The notes below the pieces were generated by a model. The model searched no databases. It worked only from the letters and a program-made list of their open reading frames with translations, and had not been told where the DNA came from. 22,617 bases of DNA from DASXMR01 sp036495525 (lineage in GTDB: Bacteria > Actinomycetota > Actinomycetes > Streptosporangiales > Streptosporangiaceae): positions 1 to 22,617 of the forward strand of contig DASXMR010000121.1 in the NCBI GenBank assembly GCA_036495525.1. Direction: 5' to 3'. Below, piece after piece: positions 1 to 7,400 of this stretch; positions within the stretch are counted from its first letter, which is position 1; each line of letters opens with the position of its first letter. A program made the translations under genes and the position numbers.

Positions 1-2354
1 GTGCACGTGACGACCGCGGCCTGCCAGGCGGTCATGGCCAGCTGCTGGCCGGTGGTGGCGCCAGCGCGCCGGAGCAGGCCGAGCTCCTCACGGCCCTGCA
101 GCGTCGCCATGATCAGGGTGTTGACCAGGGCGACCGCGCACAGCACGGCGATGAGGGCGAGCAGCAGGTCGTTGAGGTAGGAAGTCTGCGACGTGAGCTT
201 CTGGTACTGCGCATTGACCACGTCGCGGCTGGCCGCCTGCAGCCCCTGGTACCGGCTGGCAAGCGCGTCGATATGCACGGCGGCGTGACCGCCAGGCGTG
301 GTGCTGACCAGCACCTGGCCGAGTGCGGTGGCGCCGAGGTGGCCGCCGCCGGCCGCGCCGGCCGGCACGATGACGTCAGCGAAGCCGAGGGAGCGGGAGA
401 AAATCGCCGTCACCTTCGCCCGGTAGGGAGTGCCATCGGCGAGGTAGCTGGTGATCGTGCGCCCGACGCGCGTGTTCATGGCGCCCTGGCCGGCCACCAG
501 CTGGCTGAGCGCGATGTCACCGGGCCCGAAGCCGGCCAGGCTGCCCGAGGTCACGTGCAGCCGGAGCACCGAGCCCAGCTGCCCCGGCGTGACGGCGTCG
601 CCGGCTTGCTCCTCAGTGCCCTGCCACGGCAGGTACACGGTCGTCGGAACGAGACCGACCGCGCCGGTCACGCCCGGCTGCGAGCGGATAAAGGTCACCG
701 CTGACGGGCTGAGCCCTGGCCCTGGTGCCGTCACCACCATGCTGGCTGCCAGGCGCTCGCGGCCCTCGGTGACTCCCGCGTGCGCCTGCGTGGCGTCGAT
801 CGTCACGACCGCGCCGGCGAAGCAGACCGGCAGCGCGATCGCTATCGCTGCCGCGGCCATCCGGCGCGAGCGTGCCCGCAGCATGGCCGCGGCCAGCCGG
901 CCGGCCGGCCCGCCGGCCAGCCGCAGCGGCAGCCGGAGCACGAGCTCGGTCACCGCGATCAGGTACGGCCCGAGGAAGGCGATCGCGCTGAGGAACGCGA
1001 GGAGGCCGAAGAGCGCGTCATTGAGCTGCTGCGAAGCGTCGTGCTCCCGTAGCGCGACGATGCTCAGCACCACGCCGCCGGCCAGCGCGGCGAGGCCGAG
1101 CAGCAGCCGGAGCGGCCGCGGGTAGCGGCGCTCGATGCTGGCCTCTTCCAGCGCGGCCGCCGGCCGGATGCGGCTGGCTCGCCGCGCCGCGAGCAGCCCG
1201 GCCAGCTCGGCGACGACAACGGCAGCGCCGATCGCGGGCAGCAGTTCCACCGGGCTGGTCCAGGCCCTGGTCCCGGCCGGGATGAACTGATGCGCTGCCA
1301 TTCCCCGCACCGACAGGCCGGCGAGCCAGCAGCCCGGCAGGTAGCCGATCAGCCCGGCGATGATGCCGAGCCCGGCGAGCTCGATCATGAGTGACCGCCT
1401 GATCTGCCCGGGAGTGGCGCCCACCGCGCGCAGCAGCGCGACCGCCCGCGCCCGCCCTGCCACCGACAGGGCAACGGTGCTGGCGACCACGAAGAGCGAG
1501 ATCAGCACCAGGTCCGTGCCTGCGGCGCCGCCGAGCGCGGACAGGTTCGCCAGGTCGCTCGCGGCGCCCGGGTCCTCGGCCAGGCCGCGGTCAGTGCCAG
1601 CGACGACCGAGAGGTGCTGGCTCGCGACCGCGGTGCGGAGCCGGGCGATCAGCGGGCGCAGCGCGGTGCCTGGCTGCTGCATGATGCCGATCAGGTCCGC
1701 CTGGCCAGGGTGACCGTAGAGCGCGGCGGCTTGCTGAGTGGTGAAGTAGACCGCACCGTCGGCGGCCGGGCTGCCTGCCGGCGCGGTGGCGATGCCGGTC
1801 ACGGTGAAGGGCGGCAGCGGCTGGCCAGCGAGGCTCACCTGGTCGCCGACGCGCAGCCAGCCAGATCGCGCGAGGGCTGCGCCGATCACGATCTGGCCGG
1901 CTCTGGCCGGCGCCTGGCCGGCGGACAGCCGCAGCGGAGTGAGCTGAGCGCTCTGCCAGCCATGACCGGTGACCGGCTCGGCGCTGGTGCCGGTGATCAC
2001 CTGGCCGCCGGAGAGCCGCAGGGCGAGCGGGATCGACTGGTCAGCGACCGCCGCGCGCACGCCGGGCACGGAGGCGAGCGACGCTGTCAGGCCGGCCGGC
2101 ACCCGGCGGTAGCTGGCGAGCGGGACCTTGTCGGCACTGACGTCCGGTCCGTGCCCGTAGCTCATGCTGACCGAGGACGGCCCGGTGATCAGGACCGCGG
2201 CGCCGGCCAGCCGCTGCGCTGGCGGCCGGGCGCTGCTCCCGGTAGCACCCAGTGAGAAGGCCCACGTGACCATCGCGGCAGCGGCAGCGAGCGCAACGAA
2301 GATGCCGGCGAACTGGGCGGGCGCGTGGCGGATGCCAGCGAGCAGGTGCCTCAT
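1..2354 (-). CDS. FtsX/MacB-like ABC transporter permease (C-terminus beyond window)
   Basis: Minus-strand frame open from an ATG at 2354 to the window edge (784 codons visible, end missing). It reads as a membrane subunit of an ABC exporter of the MacB/LolCE/FtsX superfamily. Visible order: an N-terminal membrane segment (about residues 13-36), an extracytoplasmic domain to about 270, a first FtsX-type domain (about 275-390) with the typical cytoplasmic 'RARAVALLRAVGAT' turn, two or three further membrane segments (about 410-510), a second extracytoplasmic domain, and the start of a second FtsX domain (about 730-784) repeating the turn as 'REELGLLRRAGAT'. This duplicated layout is typical of the roughly 800-residue actinobacterial permeases. 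Its ATG overlaps the stop of the upstream ATPase gene (ATGA), so the two are translationally coupled. Substrate unknown; export of a peptide antibiotic or lipid-linked molecule is only a guess from the family and the neighbouring two-component system. Confidence 0.9.
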   Translation of the reverse strand, partial: MRHLLAGIRHAPAQFAGIFVALAAAAAMVTWAFSLGATGSSARPPAQRLAGAAVLITGPSSVSMSYGHGPDVSADKVPLASYRRVPAGLTASLASVPGVRAAVADQSIPLALRLSGGQVITGTSAEPVTGHGWQSAQLTPLRLSAGQAPARAGQIVIGAALARSGWLRVGDQVSLAGQPLPPFTVTGIATAPAGSPAADGAVYFTTQQAAALYGHPGQADLIGIMQQPGTALRPLIARLRTAVASQHLSVVAGTDRGLAEDPGAASDLANLSALGGAAGTDLVLISLFVVASTVALSVAGRARAVALLRAVGATPGQIRRSLMIELAGLGIIAGLIGYLPGCWLAGLSVRGMAAHQFIPAGTRAWTSPVELLPAIGAAVVVAELAGLLAARRASRIRPAAALEEASIERRYPRPLRLLLGLAALAGGVVLSIVALREHDASQQLNDALFGLLAFLSAIAFLGPYLIAVTELVLRLPLRLAGGPAGRLAAAMLRARSRRMAAAAIAIALPVCFAGAVVTIDATQAHAGVTEGRERLAASMVVTAPGPGLSPSAVTFIRSQPGVTGAVGLVPTTVYLPWQGTEEQAGDAVTPGQLGSVLRLHVTSGSLAGFGPGDIALSQLVAGQGAMNTRVGRTITSYLADGTPYRAKVTAIFSRSLGFADVIVPAGAAGGGHLGATALGQVLVSTTPGGHAAVHIDALASRYQGLQAASRDVVNAQYQKLTSQTSYLNDLLLALIAVLCAVALVNTLIMATLQGREELGLLRRAGATTGQQLAMTAWQAAVVTC

Positions 2355-3154
2355 CGCGCGGCCTCCGCCAGACGGCGCAGCGCGCTGCCCAGCTCGGCAG
2401 CGCCCGGCCTGTCGATGACCTCGGCCAGCCGGCCCCTGTCGAGCAGCACGGCCCGGTCGGCCCGCGCTGCTACGGCTGGCTCGTGGGTGACGACCACGAC
2501 CGTCTGGTGCAGGGCGTCGACCGCCCGGCGCAGCAGGCCGACCACCGCCTCGGAGGTGCACGGGTCGAGTGCCGCTGTCGGCTCGTCGGCGAAGATCACC
2601 TCGGGGCTGGTCACCAGCGCCCTGGCGATCGCGACCCGCTGCTGCTGCCCGCCGGAGAGGGTGCCTGGGAGCCGCCGCAGCTGCCCGGCGAGCCCGACGA
2701 GCGCGGCCAGAGCGGCGATCTCGGCCCGGTCGACGCGCCGGCGGCCGAGCCGCAGCGGCAGCGCGATGTTCTCCGCCACCGAGAGGGACGGCATCAGGTT
2801 GAGGGCCTGGAACACGAACCCGACCCGCTCCCGTCGCAGCACCGACAGCTTGCGCTTGCTGAGCTGGCCAAGTTCGGTGCCGCCCAGCCGAACCGAGCCG
2901 GCCGACGGGCGGTCGAGCCCGGACGCCACCTGGAGCAGCGTCGACTTCCCCGAGCCTGACAGCCCCATGACGGCGGTCAGCGACGAGCGCGGGAACTCCA
3001 CGGTGATATCCGCCAGTGCAGTCACCCGGCCGCGGTGACGCCCGTAGTGCTTGGTCACGCCGTACAGCGCGGCAGCGGTGCCGCCGGAATCTCCTTGCTC
3101 GTCGTCGCCTCCAGTGGCCCGCTCCTGCCCGTGCTCCCGCATCGCAGTGGTCAT
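2351..3154 (-). CDS. ABC exporter ATPase, MacB/LolD type
   Basis: 267-residue nucleotide-binding subunit that would power the adjacent FtsX-like permease at the inner face of the membrane. All ABC motifs are present: Walker A GLSGSGKS (64-71), Q-loop Gln116, signature LSGGQ (166-170), Walker B VIFADE (186-191) and switch His224. The pattern LSGGQQQRVAIARAL and the order of motifs fit the LolD/MacB/YknY group. The D-loop region reads 'AALDPCTSE' where the group usually has 'LDS.TG', a mild deviation. The first about 28 residues are hydrophilic and poorly conserved in such proteins, so Met5 (start at 3142) is also possible. The stop overlaps the permease start by ATGA. The gene is divergent from the histidine kinase gene, and the 133-base space between them should hold both promoters. 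Confidence 0.93.
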   Translation of the reverse strand: MTTAMREHGQERATGGDDEQGDSGGTAAALYGVTKHYGRHRGRVTALADITVEFPRSSLTAVMGLSGSGKSTLLQVASGLDRPSAGSVRLGGTELGQLSKRKLSVLRRERVGFVFQALNLMPSLSVAENIALPLRLGRRRVDRAEIAALAALVGLAGQLRRLPGTLSGGQQQRVAIARALVTSPEVIFADEPTAALDPCTSEAVVGLLRRAVDALHQTVVVVTHEPAVAARADRAVLLDRGRLAEVIDRPGAAELGSALRRLAEAAR

Positions 3155-3274
3155 GGCTCAAGCGTGGAGAACGAGGTCGCTTGCGGCGATGGGGCGCACG
3201 GCCGAATCCGCGCTGGTGCTGGCCCCACCACCGGGCGTCCTGCTGGCCCCAGAGCCAGATCCGCGGCAGATGCG

Positions 3275-3280
3275 TAACGT
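3275..3280 (+). promoter_or_regulatory. Possible -10 element for the histidine kinase gene
   Basis: TAACGT fits the actinobacterial TANNNT consensus and lies 7 bases before the in-frame GTG at 3288, the spacing expected for a leaderless transcript. I see no convincing -35 hexamer. No clear Shine-Dalgarno sequence precedes GTG 3288 or ATG 3315, which favours a leaderless start without proving it. Confidence 0.3.
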
Positions 3281-3287
3281 TGACGGG

Positions 3288-4658
3288 GTGGGAAGCGCGT
3301 CACCGGGCGACGGCATGCATGGCGGCGCTGCCCGGCGCGCCTTCCCGGCGCCGGCCAGCCTGCCGCGGCGAGCGCGCGCCCTCGGTACCCGCGCTCGCCC
3401 CATCGGCGTTCTCGTGCGAACGGTCGCATCAGGCCGGACATGGATAGCCACCGCCAATCTGCTGGTGTCACTGACCGCCGGAGCACTGTTCGCCGCGGGA
3501 ACTGCCATCGCGCTGTTCTTGTCGCTGACCACCGCGTGGATTCTGGGCCTTGGCGTACTGGTACGCGCTCAGACGCTCCGGATGACGGCGTGGATGGCGA
3601 GCGTCGACCGGTGGCGGCTGCGCCGCCTCGGGTTCACCATCGACGCTCCCGCTCTGCCGCAGCCACCGCCGGGCGCATCCCTGCGGCAGCGCCAGCTCAG
3701 CTGGGGCCGGGCTGGCTGGCTCTGGCGGCTGCCCGCTTATCAGCTGATCCGGCTGCCGCTGGCCGGCGCGCTGGCCTTCGTCGCGATGAGCTGGTGGTGG
3801 TTGGTCATCATCTGCCTCGTCCTGGCCGCTGGCCCGACGCGTCCGGTCAGCCTGATCGGCTGGCAGATCGGCCCGGTGAGCCCGGATGCCGGCCAGGTAC
3901 TGCTGCTCGTGCTGGCGGCGCTGGCCGGCGCCGCCGCCTGGCCCGCTCTCGCGCGTGCGCTCGTGCGGGCCGACGCGTTTGCCGGGCGCGCGCTGCTCGG
4001 CCCGAGCCGCACCGGCGAGCTCGCCGCCGAGGTGTCGAGGCTGAGCGAGGCGCGGGCGCTGGCAGTCCAGTCAGCCGAGGCAGAGCGGCGGCGGATCGAG
4101 CGTGACCTGCACGACGGGCTCCAGCCGCGGCTTGTCTCGCTCGCACTCGACCTGGGGCTGGCCAGGTCGCGCCTGGACAGGGATCCGGCTGGAGCGCGCT
4201 CGATGGTCGAGCGTGCGCACTCGGAGGCGAAGCAGACCGCCGAGGACCTGCGCAACCTCGTCCGCGGCATCCACCCGGCCGTGCTGGACGAGCGCGGCCT
4301 CGACGCGGCGCTGTCGGCCCTGGTCGCCAGTTGCCCGGTGCGGGTATCCGTCGACGTGCGCCTCGCCAGCCGGCCCGATCCGGCCCGCGAGTCGACCGCC
4401 TACTACGTCGTCGCCGAGGCGGTCACGAACGTGACCAAGCACTCGTCTGCCAGCACGGCGTCGGTGTGCATCAGCGGGGACGGCCGCACGCTTCGCGTGC
4501 TGGTGGAGGACGACGGCCGGGGCGGCGCCCGGCTTGAGCCCGGCGGCGGCCTCACCGGCCTCGCCGCCCGGGTCGCGTCCCTCGACGGCACACTGACCTG
4601 CACGAGCCCGCCAGGCGGTCCCACCCGCATCGAGGCGGTGATCCCGTGCGCGCCGTGA
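3288..4658 (+). CDS. Two-component sensor histidine kinase, HisKA_3 type with PF13796-like membrane sensor
   Basis: Membrane histidine kinase of about 456 residues if it starts at GTG 3288. The frame is open upstream, but that part overlaps the divergent ATPase gene; ATG 3270 and ATG 3315 are alternatives. An N-terminal block with several membrane segments (first starts at about residue 50: 'TWIATANLLVSLTAG') resembles the PF13796 putative sensor domain common in actinobacterial NarL-class kinases. A coiled linker follows, then the dimerisation and phosphoacceptor box ERRRIERDLHDG with His275, the HATPase N-box (Asn381 in 'AEAVTNVTKH') and the G1 box DGRG (409-412). The 3' end overlaps the response regulator by 13 bases, so the two are co-translated. 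It probably senses cell-envelope or drug stress and controls the divergent ABC exporter; the signal cannot be read from sequence. Confidence 0.92.
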   Translation: MGSASPGDGMHGGAARRAFPAPASLPRRARALGTRARPIGVLVRTVASGRTWIATANLLVSLTAGALFAAGTAIALFLSLTTAWILGLGVLVRAQTLRMTAWMASVDRWRLRRLGFTIDAPALPQPPPGASLRQRQLSWGRAGWLWRLPAYQLIRLPLAGALAFVAMSWWWLVIICLVLAAGPTRPVSLIGWQIGPVSPDAGQVLLLVLAALAGAAAWPALARALVRADAFAGRALLGPSRTGELAAEVSRLSEARALAVQSAEAERRRIERDLHDGLQPRLVSLALDLGLARSRLDRDPAGARSMVERAHSEAKQTAEDLRNLVRGIHPAVLDERGLDAALSALVASCPVRVSVDVRLASRPDPARESTAYYVVAEAVTNVTKHSSASTASVCISGDGRTLRVLVEDDGRGGARLEPGGGLTGLAARVASLDGTLTCTSPPGGPTRIEAVIPCAP

Positions 4659-5293
4659 TCGCCGACGACAGCGTGCTGCTGCGCGAGGGAATCACCCGCC
4701 TGCTTGGCGAAGGCGGCGTCGCGGTCAGCGCCGCTGTCGGCGACGCAGCCGCGCTGCTCGCCGCCATCGCTGAGCACCGTCCCGATCTCGCCATCATCGA
4801 TGTCCGGATGCCGCCGGGCCACCGGGACGAGGGGCTGCGGGCGGCGATCGAGATCCGCCGCCGCTGGCCGGATGTCGCCTTGCTCGTGCTGTCCCAGTTC
4901 GTCGAGGAGCGCTACGCCACCGAGCTGCTGTCCGGCGAGAGCCGGAGCGTCGGCTACCTGCTCAAGGACCGGATCGCTGACGTAGACGAGTTCATCGAGG
5001 CGGTGCAGCGGGTGGCGGACGGCGGCACGGTCATCGACCCGGAGGTCGTCCGGCAGCTGCTGGCGCGCACGCACCAGGCCGATCCGCTGAGCAGGCTGAC
5101 CCGGCGCGAGCGTGAGGTGCTGTCGCTGATGGCCGAGGGCCGCTCCAACACCTCCATCGCGCGGTCTATCAGCGTCTCCATGGGCGCGGTGGAGAAGCAC
5201 GTGGCGAGCATTTTCGCCAAGCTCGACCTGGCGCCTGACGACGAGCAGCGCCAGCGCCGGGTGATGGCGGTGCTGCGCTACCTGAACAGCTGA
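4646..5293 (+). CDS. NarL/LuxR-family response regulator
   Basis: 215-residue transcription factor, partner of the kinase just upstream. It starts at a GTG inside the end of the kinase gene. Receiver domain (about 1-120): acidic pair Asp7/Asp8, phosphoacceptor Asp52 in 'LAIIDVRMPP', conserved Lys107 in 'YLLKDR'. A linker leads to a LuxR-type helix-turn-helix (about 148-208) with 'LTRREREVLSLMAEGRSN' and recognition-helix region 'SMGAVEKHVASIFAKL'. The end 'RRVMAVLRYLNS' matches the usual C-terminus of this group. All residues needed for phosphotransfer are present, so it should be active. Likely targets are the divergent ABC exporter operon and its own operon, inferred from position only. Confidence 0.94.
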   Translation: MRAVIADDSVLLREGITRLLGEGGVAVSAAVGDAAALLAAIAEHRPDLAIIDVRMPPGHRDEGLRAAIEIRRRWPDVALLVLSQFVEERYATELLSGESRSVGYLLKDRIADVDEFIEAVQRVADGGTVIDPEVVRQLLARTHQADPLSRLTRREREVLSLMAEGRSNTSIARSISVSMGAVEKHVASIFAKLDLAPDDEQRQRRVMAVLRYLNS

Positions 5294-5360
5294 GGCCGCG
5301 ATGAGTTCAGCGCGATGGCCTGGTCGTAACGGCAGCCGGGGCGGAGCGGAGGAGCGAGGC

Positions 5361-6527
5361 ATGAGTCAGCAGGCGGGCACCGAGACGGCAGCCGGCCCGA
5401 GCCTGGAGGCCATCTGGCGGGTGCCGGACGGGCAGGTCGCGGCAGGCAGGATCCCCGGCTACGCCGCGGCCGTCCGGGCCGGCGGCCGGACCGCGATCAG
5501 GGCCGGCGGCCGGACGGCGATCGAGCCAGCCAGCCCCGCGATGCGGGCGGACACGCTGTTCAGGATCGCCTCGCTGACCAAGCCGGTCGGCGGCGCGCTG
5601 GCGCTCAGCATGGTGCAGGACGGGCTGCTGGCGCTCGATGACCCGGTATCGCGCTGGCTGCCCGAGGCGGCCAGCCCGCGGGTGCTGATCGACCGGGCTG
5701 GCCCGCTGGATCAGACCAGGCCGGCCGCCATGCCGAACACCGTCCGGCACCTGCTGTCGCTGACCGCCGGCTGGGGCGCGGTGATCTGGCAGAGCCCGCT
5801 GCAGGCGGCCATGCTGGAGCTCGGCGTCTTTCCTGGCCCGCTCTGCCCGCCGATGCCGTCCGACGACTTCGTGGCGCGGGTCACCAGCCTGCCGCTGGCG
5901 TTCGAGCCGGGCGAGGGCTGGCTGTACGACACCGGCATCGACCTGACCGGGGTGCTGCTCGCGCGACTGACCGGCCGGCCGGTGTCCGAGCTGCTCGCCG
6001 AGCGCATCACCGGACCGCTCGGCATGACCTCGACGGCCTTCTGGACCGACGAGCCAGCCCGGCTGGCCACTGCCTACCAGCCGGGTCCGGCCGGCCTTGA
6101 GCTGCTCGACCCGCCGGACGGCGAGTTCTCCCGGCCGCCGCGCTTCGAGGAGCTCAGCTCCGGCCTGGTCTCGACCGCCGGCGACATGCTGCGCTTCTTC
6201 TGCGCACTGGCCGACGGCGGCGCGCCGGTCCTCAGCGCGGAATCGGTCGCGCTGCTCACCACCGACGCGCTCACGGCCGGGCAGCGGCAGCAGGCCGTGC
6301 CGATTGTCGGCCCCGGCGGGTCCTGGGGGCTGGGAACCGGCGTGGATGTCGAGGCCGCCGCGCCGGGCATGGCGCCCGGCCGCTGGGGCTGGAACGGCGG
6401 CACAGGCACGACCGGTGGCGCGTATCCGGCTGGCGGCACCGCCGCCGTCCTGCTGACCCAGCGCGGCATGGCGGGCCCGCAGGACGGCTTCGGCGACTTC
6501 TGGGCCGCGGTGCAGGCAGCGGCCTGA
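5361..6527 (+). CDS. Beta-lactamase-fold serine hydrolase (class C/esterase VIII family)
   Basis: About 388 residues, penicillin-binding-protein/beta-lactamase fold (PF00144). The start at ATG 5361 is chosen because GGAGGAG lies a few bases upstream; the frame is open to 5301. Active-site motif SxxK is Ser71-Leu-Thr-Lys74 ('RIASLTKPV'). The second motif reads Tyr189-Asp-Thr ('WLYDTGIDLTG'), a variant of Tyr-x-Asn seen in many esterase/transpeptidase-like members. The third motif is 'WNGGTGT' (344-350), equivalent to KTG/HxG. No signal peptide or membrane segment is evident, so it is probably cytoplasmic and more likely an esterase or peptidase than a drug-resistance beta-lactamase. It follows the response regulator by 67 bases and might be in its transcript. 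It carries an in-frame tandem duplication near residues 39-54 (separate entry). Confidence 0.88.
   Translation: MSQQAGTETAAGPSLEAIWRVPDGQVAAGRIPGYAAAVRAGGRTAIRAGGRTAIEPASPAMRADTLFRIASLTKPVGGALALSMVQDGLLALDDPVSRWLPEAASPRVLIDRAGPLDQTRPAAMPNTVRHLLSLTAGWGAVIWQSPLQAAMLELGVFPGPLCPPMPSDDFVARVTSLPLAFEPGEGWLYDTGIDLTGVLLARLTGRPVSELLAERITGPLGMTSTAFWTDEPARLATAYQPGPAGLELLDPPDGEFSRPPRFEELSSGLVSTAGDMLRFFCALADGGAPVLSAESVALLTTDALTAGQRQQAVPIVGPGGSWGLGTGVDVEAAAPGMAPGRWGWNGGTGTTGGAYPAGGTAAVLLTQRGMAGPQDGFGDFWAAVQAAA
5476..5523 (+). repeat. 24-bp tandem duplication inside the serine hydrolase gene
   Basis: Two adjacent 24-base units (5476-5499 and 5500-5523) differ at two bases and encode the eight residues RAGGRTAI twice in a row, at about residues 39-54 of the serine hydrolase. 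The reading frame is kept. This looks like a recent slippage duplication in a strand-turn just before the SxxK region. Confidence 0.85.
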
Positions 6528-6534
6528 CCGCGGG

Positions 6535-6569
6535 GCCTGGCGACGGCCTGACCGGGCCGGCGGCCAGGC
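6535..6569 (+). terminator. Possible hairpin after the serine hydrolase gene
   Basis: GCCTGGC (6535-6541) pairs with GCCAGGC (6563-6569) around a 21-base GC-rich loop that can fold further (GGCC/GGCC). It begins 7 bases after the hydrolase stop codon. There is no T-tract, which is common in high-GC actinobacteria, so this is a weak terminator call. Confidence 0.3.
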
Positions 6570-6615
6570 GACGGCCGCGCCGCAGCCTCGACCCGCGGCA
6601 CGGCAGGATAGGGCC

Positions 6616-6678
6616 GTGACAGAGCGAGAGCAGGTCGGCTCCGGCCGGGCCGTGGTGCAGCCGGGGTGCCCGCGCTGA
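6616..6678 (+). CDS. Possible 20-codon leader ORF before the HAD gene
   Basis: A GTG at 6616 opens a 20-codon frame ending at TGA 6676-6678, 11 bases inside the start of the HAD phosphatase gene and in another frame. It could couple translation of the HAD gene or be chance. There is no clear Shine-Dalgarno site for it, and the AT-richer bases just upstream (around 6606-6611) only loosely resemble a -10 element. No recognisable protein. Confidence 0.15.
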   Translation: MTEREQVGSGRAVVQPGCPR

Positions 6679-7400
6679 GCGAGCGGCTGATTGCCGTCGA
6701 CTTCGACGGCACCGTCGTGCGTGGTGACGCGCCGGTCCGCTACTACGGTGCGCAGATCGCGGCCGGGCTGCCTGGGCCGGCGGCGGCTCGTTACCGGGCC
6801 GCGCTCGACCAGTACCTGTCAGCTGAGCCAGCCGCCGCAGCAGGCCGCGCCGACCCGGCCGAGGCGGCGGCGCTGGCCGGCGCCATCGACTCCTGGGAGG
6901 CCGCCAGGGACCTCGGCTTGTGCCACGGCGTCAGCATGGCCGCCATCAAGGCGGCGTTCGCCAGCTGCCGCGAGTGGATGATCGGGCCCGAGTGCGACGT
7001 GGGCCTGGCCGCGCCGGTCATCGACGCCCTTGCCAGCCTGCGGGCGCACGCGCGGATCACGCTGGTCACCAACAGCCCCGAGGAGAGCATGCTGCCGCTG
7101 CTCAGGCGGCTCGGCATCCTGGACTGCTTCGACCAGATCGTGGCCGGCGCCGGCAAGCCAGCCGGGATGCGCAGCTTCCTGGACCGCAGCCTCGCCGACG
7201 GGCTCGGCGGCGAGGGCTGGCGGATCTTCTCGCTCGGTGATCACTACCGCAACGACATCGAGCCGGCCGTGCGGATCGGCGCTGCCACCGGGTACATCGA
7301 CCGGTACGGCCGGGCGGACGGGCCAGCCTCGGCCCGCGGCAGGATCGCCGAGGACGTGCTGCCCGCACTGCGGGCGTGGGCGGCTCCCACGGCTGGCTAG
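6666..7400 (+). CDS. HAD-superfamily hydrolase (phosphatase-like)
   Basis: 244 residues from GTG 6666. The four HAD signatures are visible: motif I DFDGT with nucleophile Asp12 and acid/base Asp14, motif II in 'LVTNS' (133-137), motif III Lys164 in 'GAGKPAG', and motif IV 'GDHYRND' with acidic residues Asp192 and Asp197. A helical cap insertion lies between motifs I and II (about 25-115), the C1-cap arrangement of phosphoglycolate phosphatase-like enzymes. It should hydrolyse a small phosphorylated metabolite in the cytoplasm; the substrate is not predictable. It is convergent with the dehydratase gene, and the two stop codons share the tetranucleotide CTAG at 7397-7400. Whether it belongs functionally to the arabinose locus (for example as a sugar-phosphate phosphatase) is unknown. 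Confidence 0.85.
   Translation: MPALSERLIAVDFDGTVVRGDAPVRYYGAQIAAGLPGPAAARYRAALDQYLSAEPAAAAGRADPAEAAALAGAIDSWEAARDLGLCHGVSMAAIKAAFASCREWMIGPECDVGLAAPVIDALASLRAHARITLVTNSPEESMLPLLRRLGILDCFDQIVAGAGKPAGMRSFLDRSLADGLGGEGWRIFSLGDHYRNDIEPAVRIGAATGYIDRYGRADGPASARGRIAEDVLPALRAWAAPTAG

Noticed and set aside
273..1125. Plus-strand open frames opposite the exporter permease
   Set aside because: They are Arg/Pro/Ala-rich antisense shadows; the minus-strand frame has membrane segments and duplicated FtsX domains.
3051..3287. Upstream extension of the histidine kinase to a TTG at 3051
   Set aside because: It would overlap the start of the divergent ATPase gene by about 100 bases and has no kinase-like features.
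5282..5310. CTGAAC/GTTCAG inverted repeat after the response regulator as a terminator
   Set aside because: The 6-bp stem has a 17-base loop and no T-tract; too weak to list as a feature.
5361..6527. Serine hydrolase as an antibiotic-resistance beta-lactamase
   Set aside because: No export signal is visible, and the second motif is Tyr-Asp-Thr, more typical of esterase-like members of the family.
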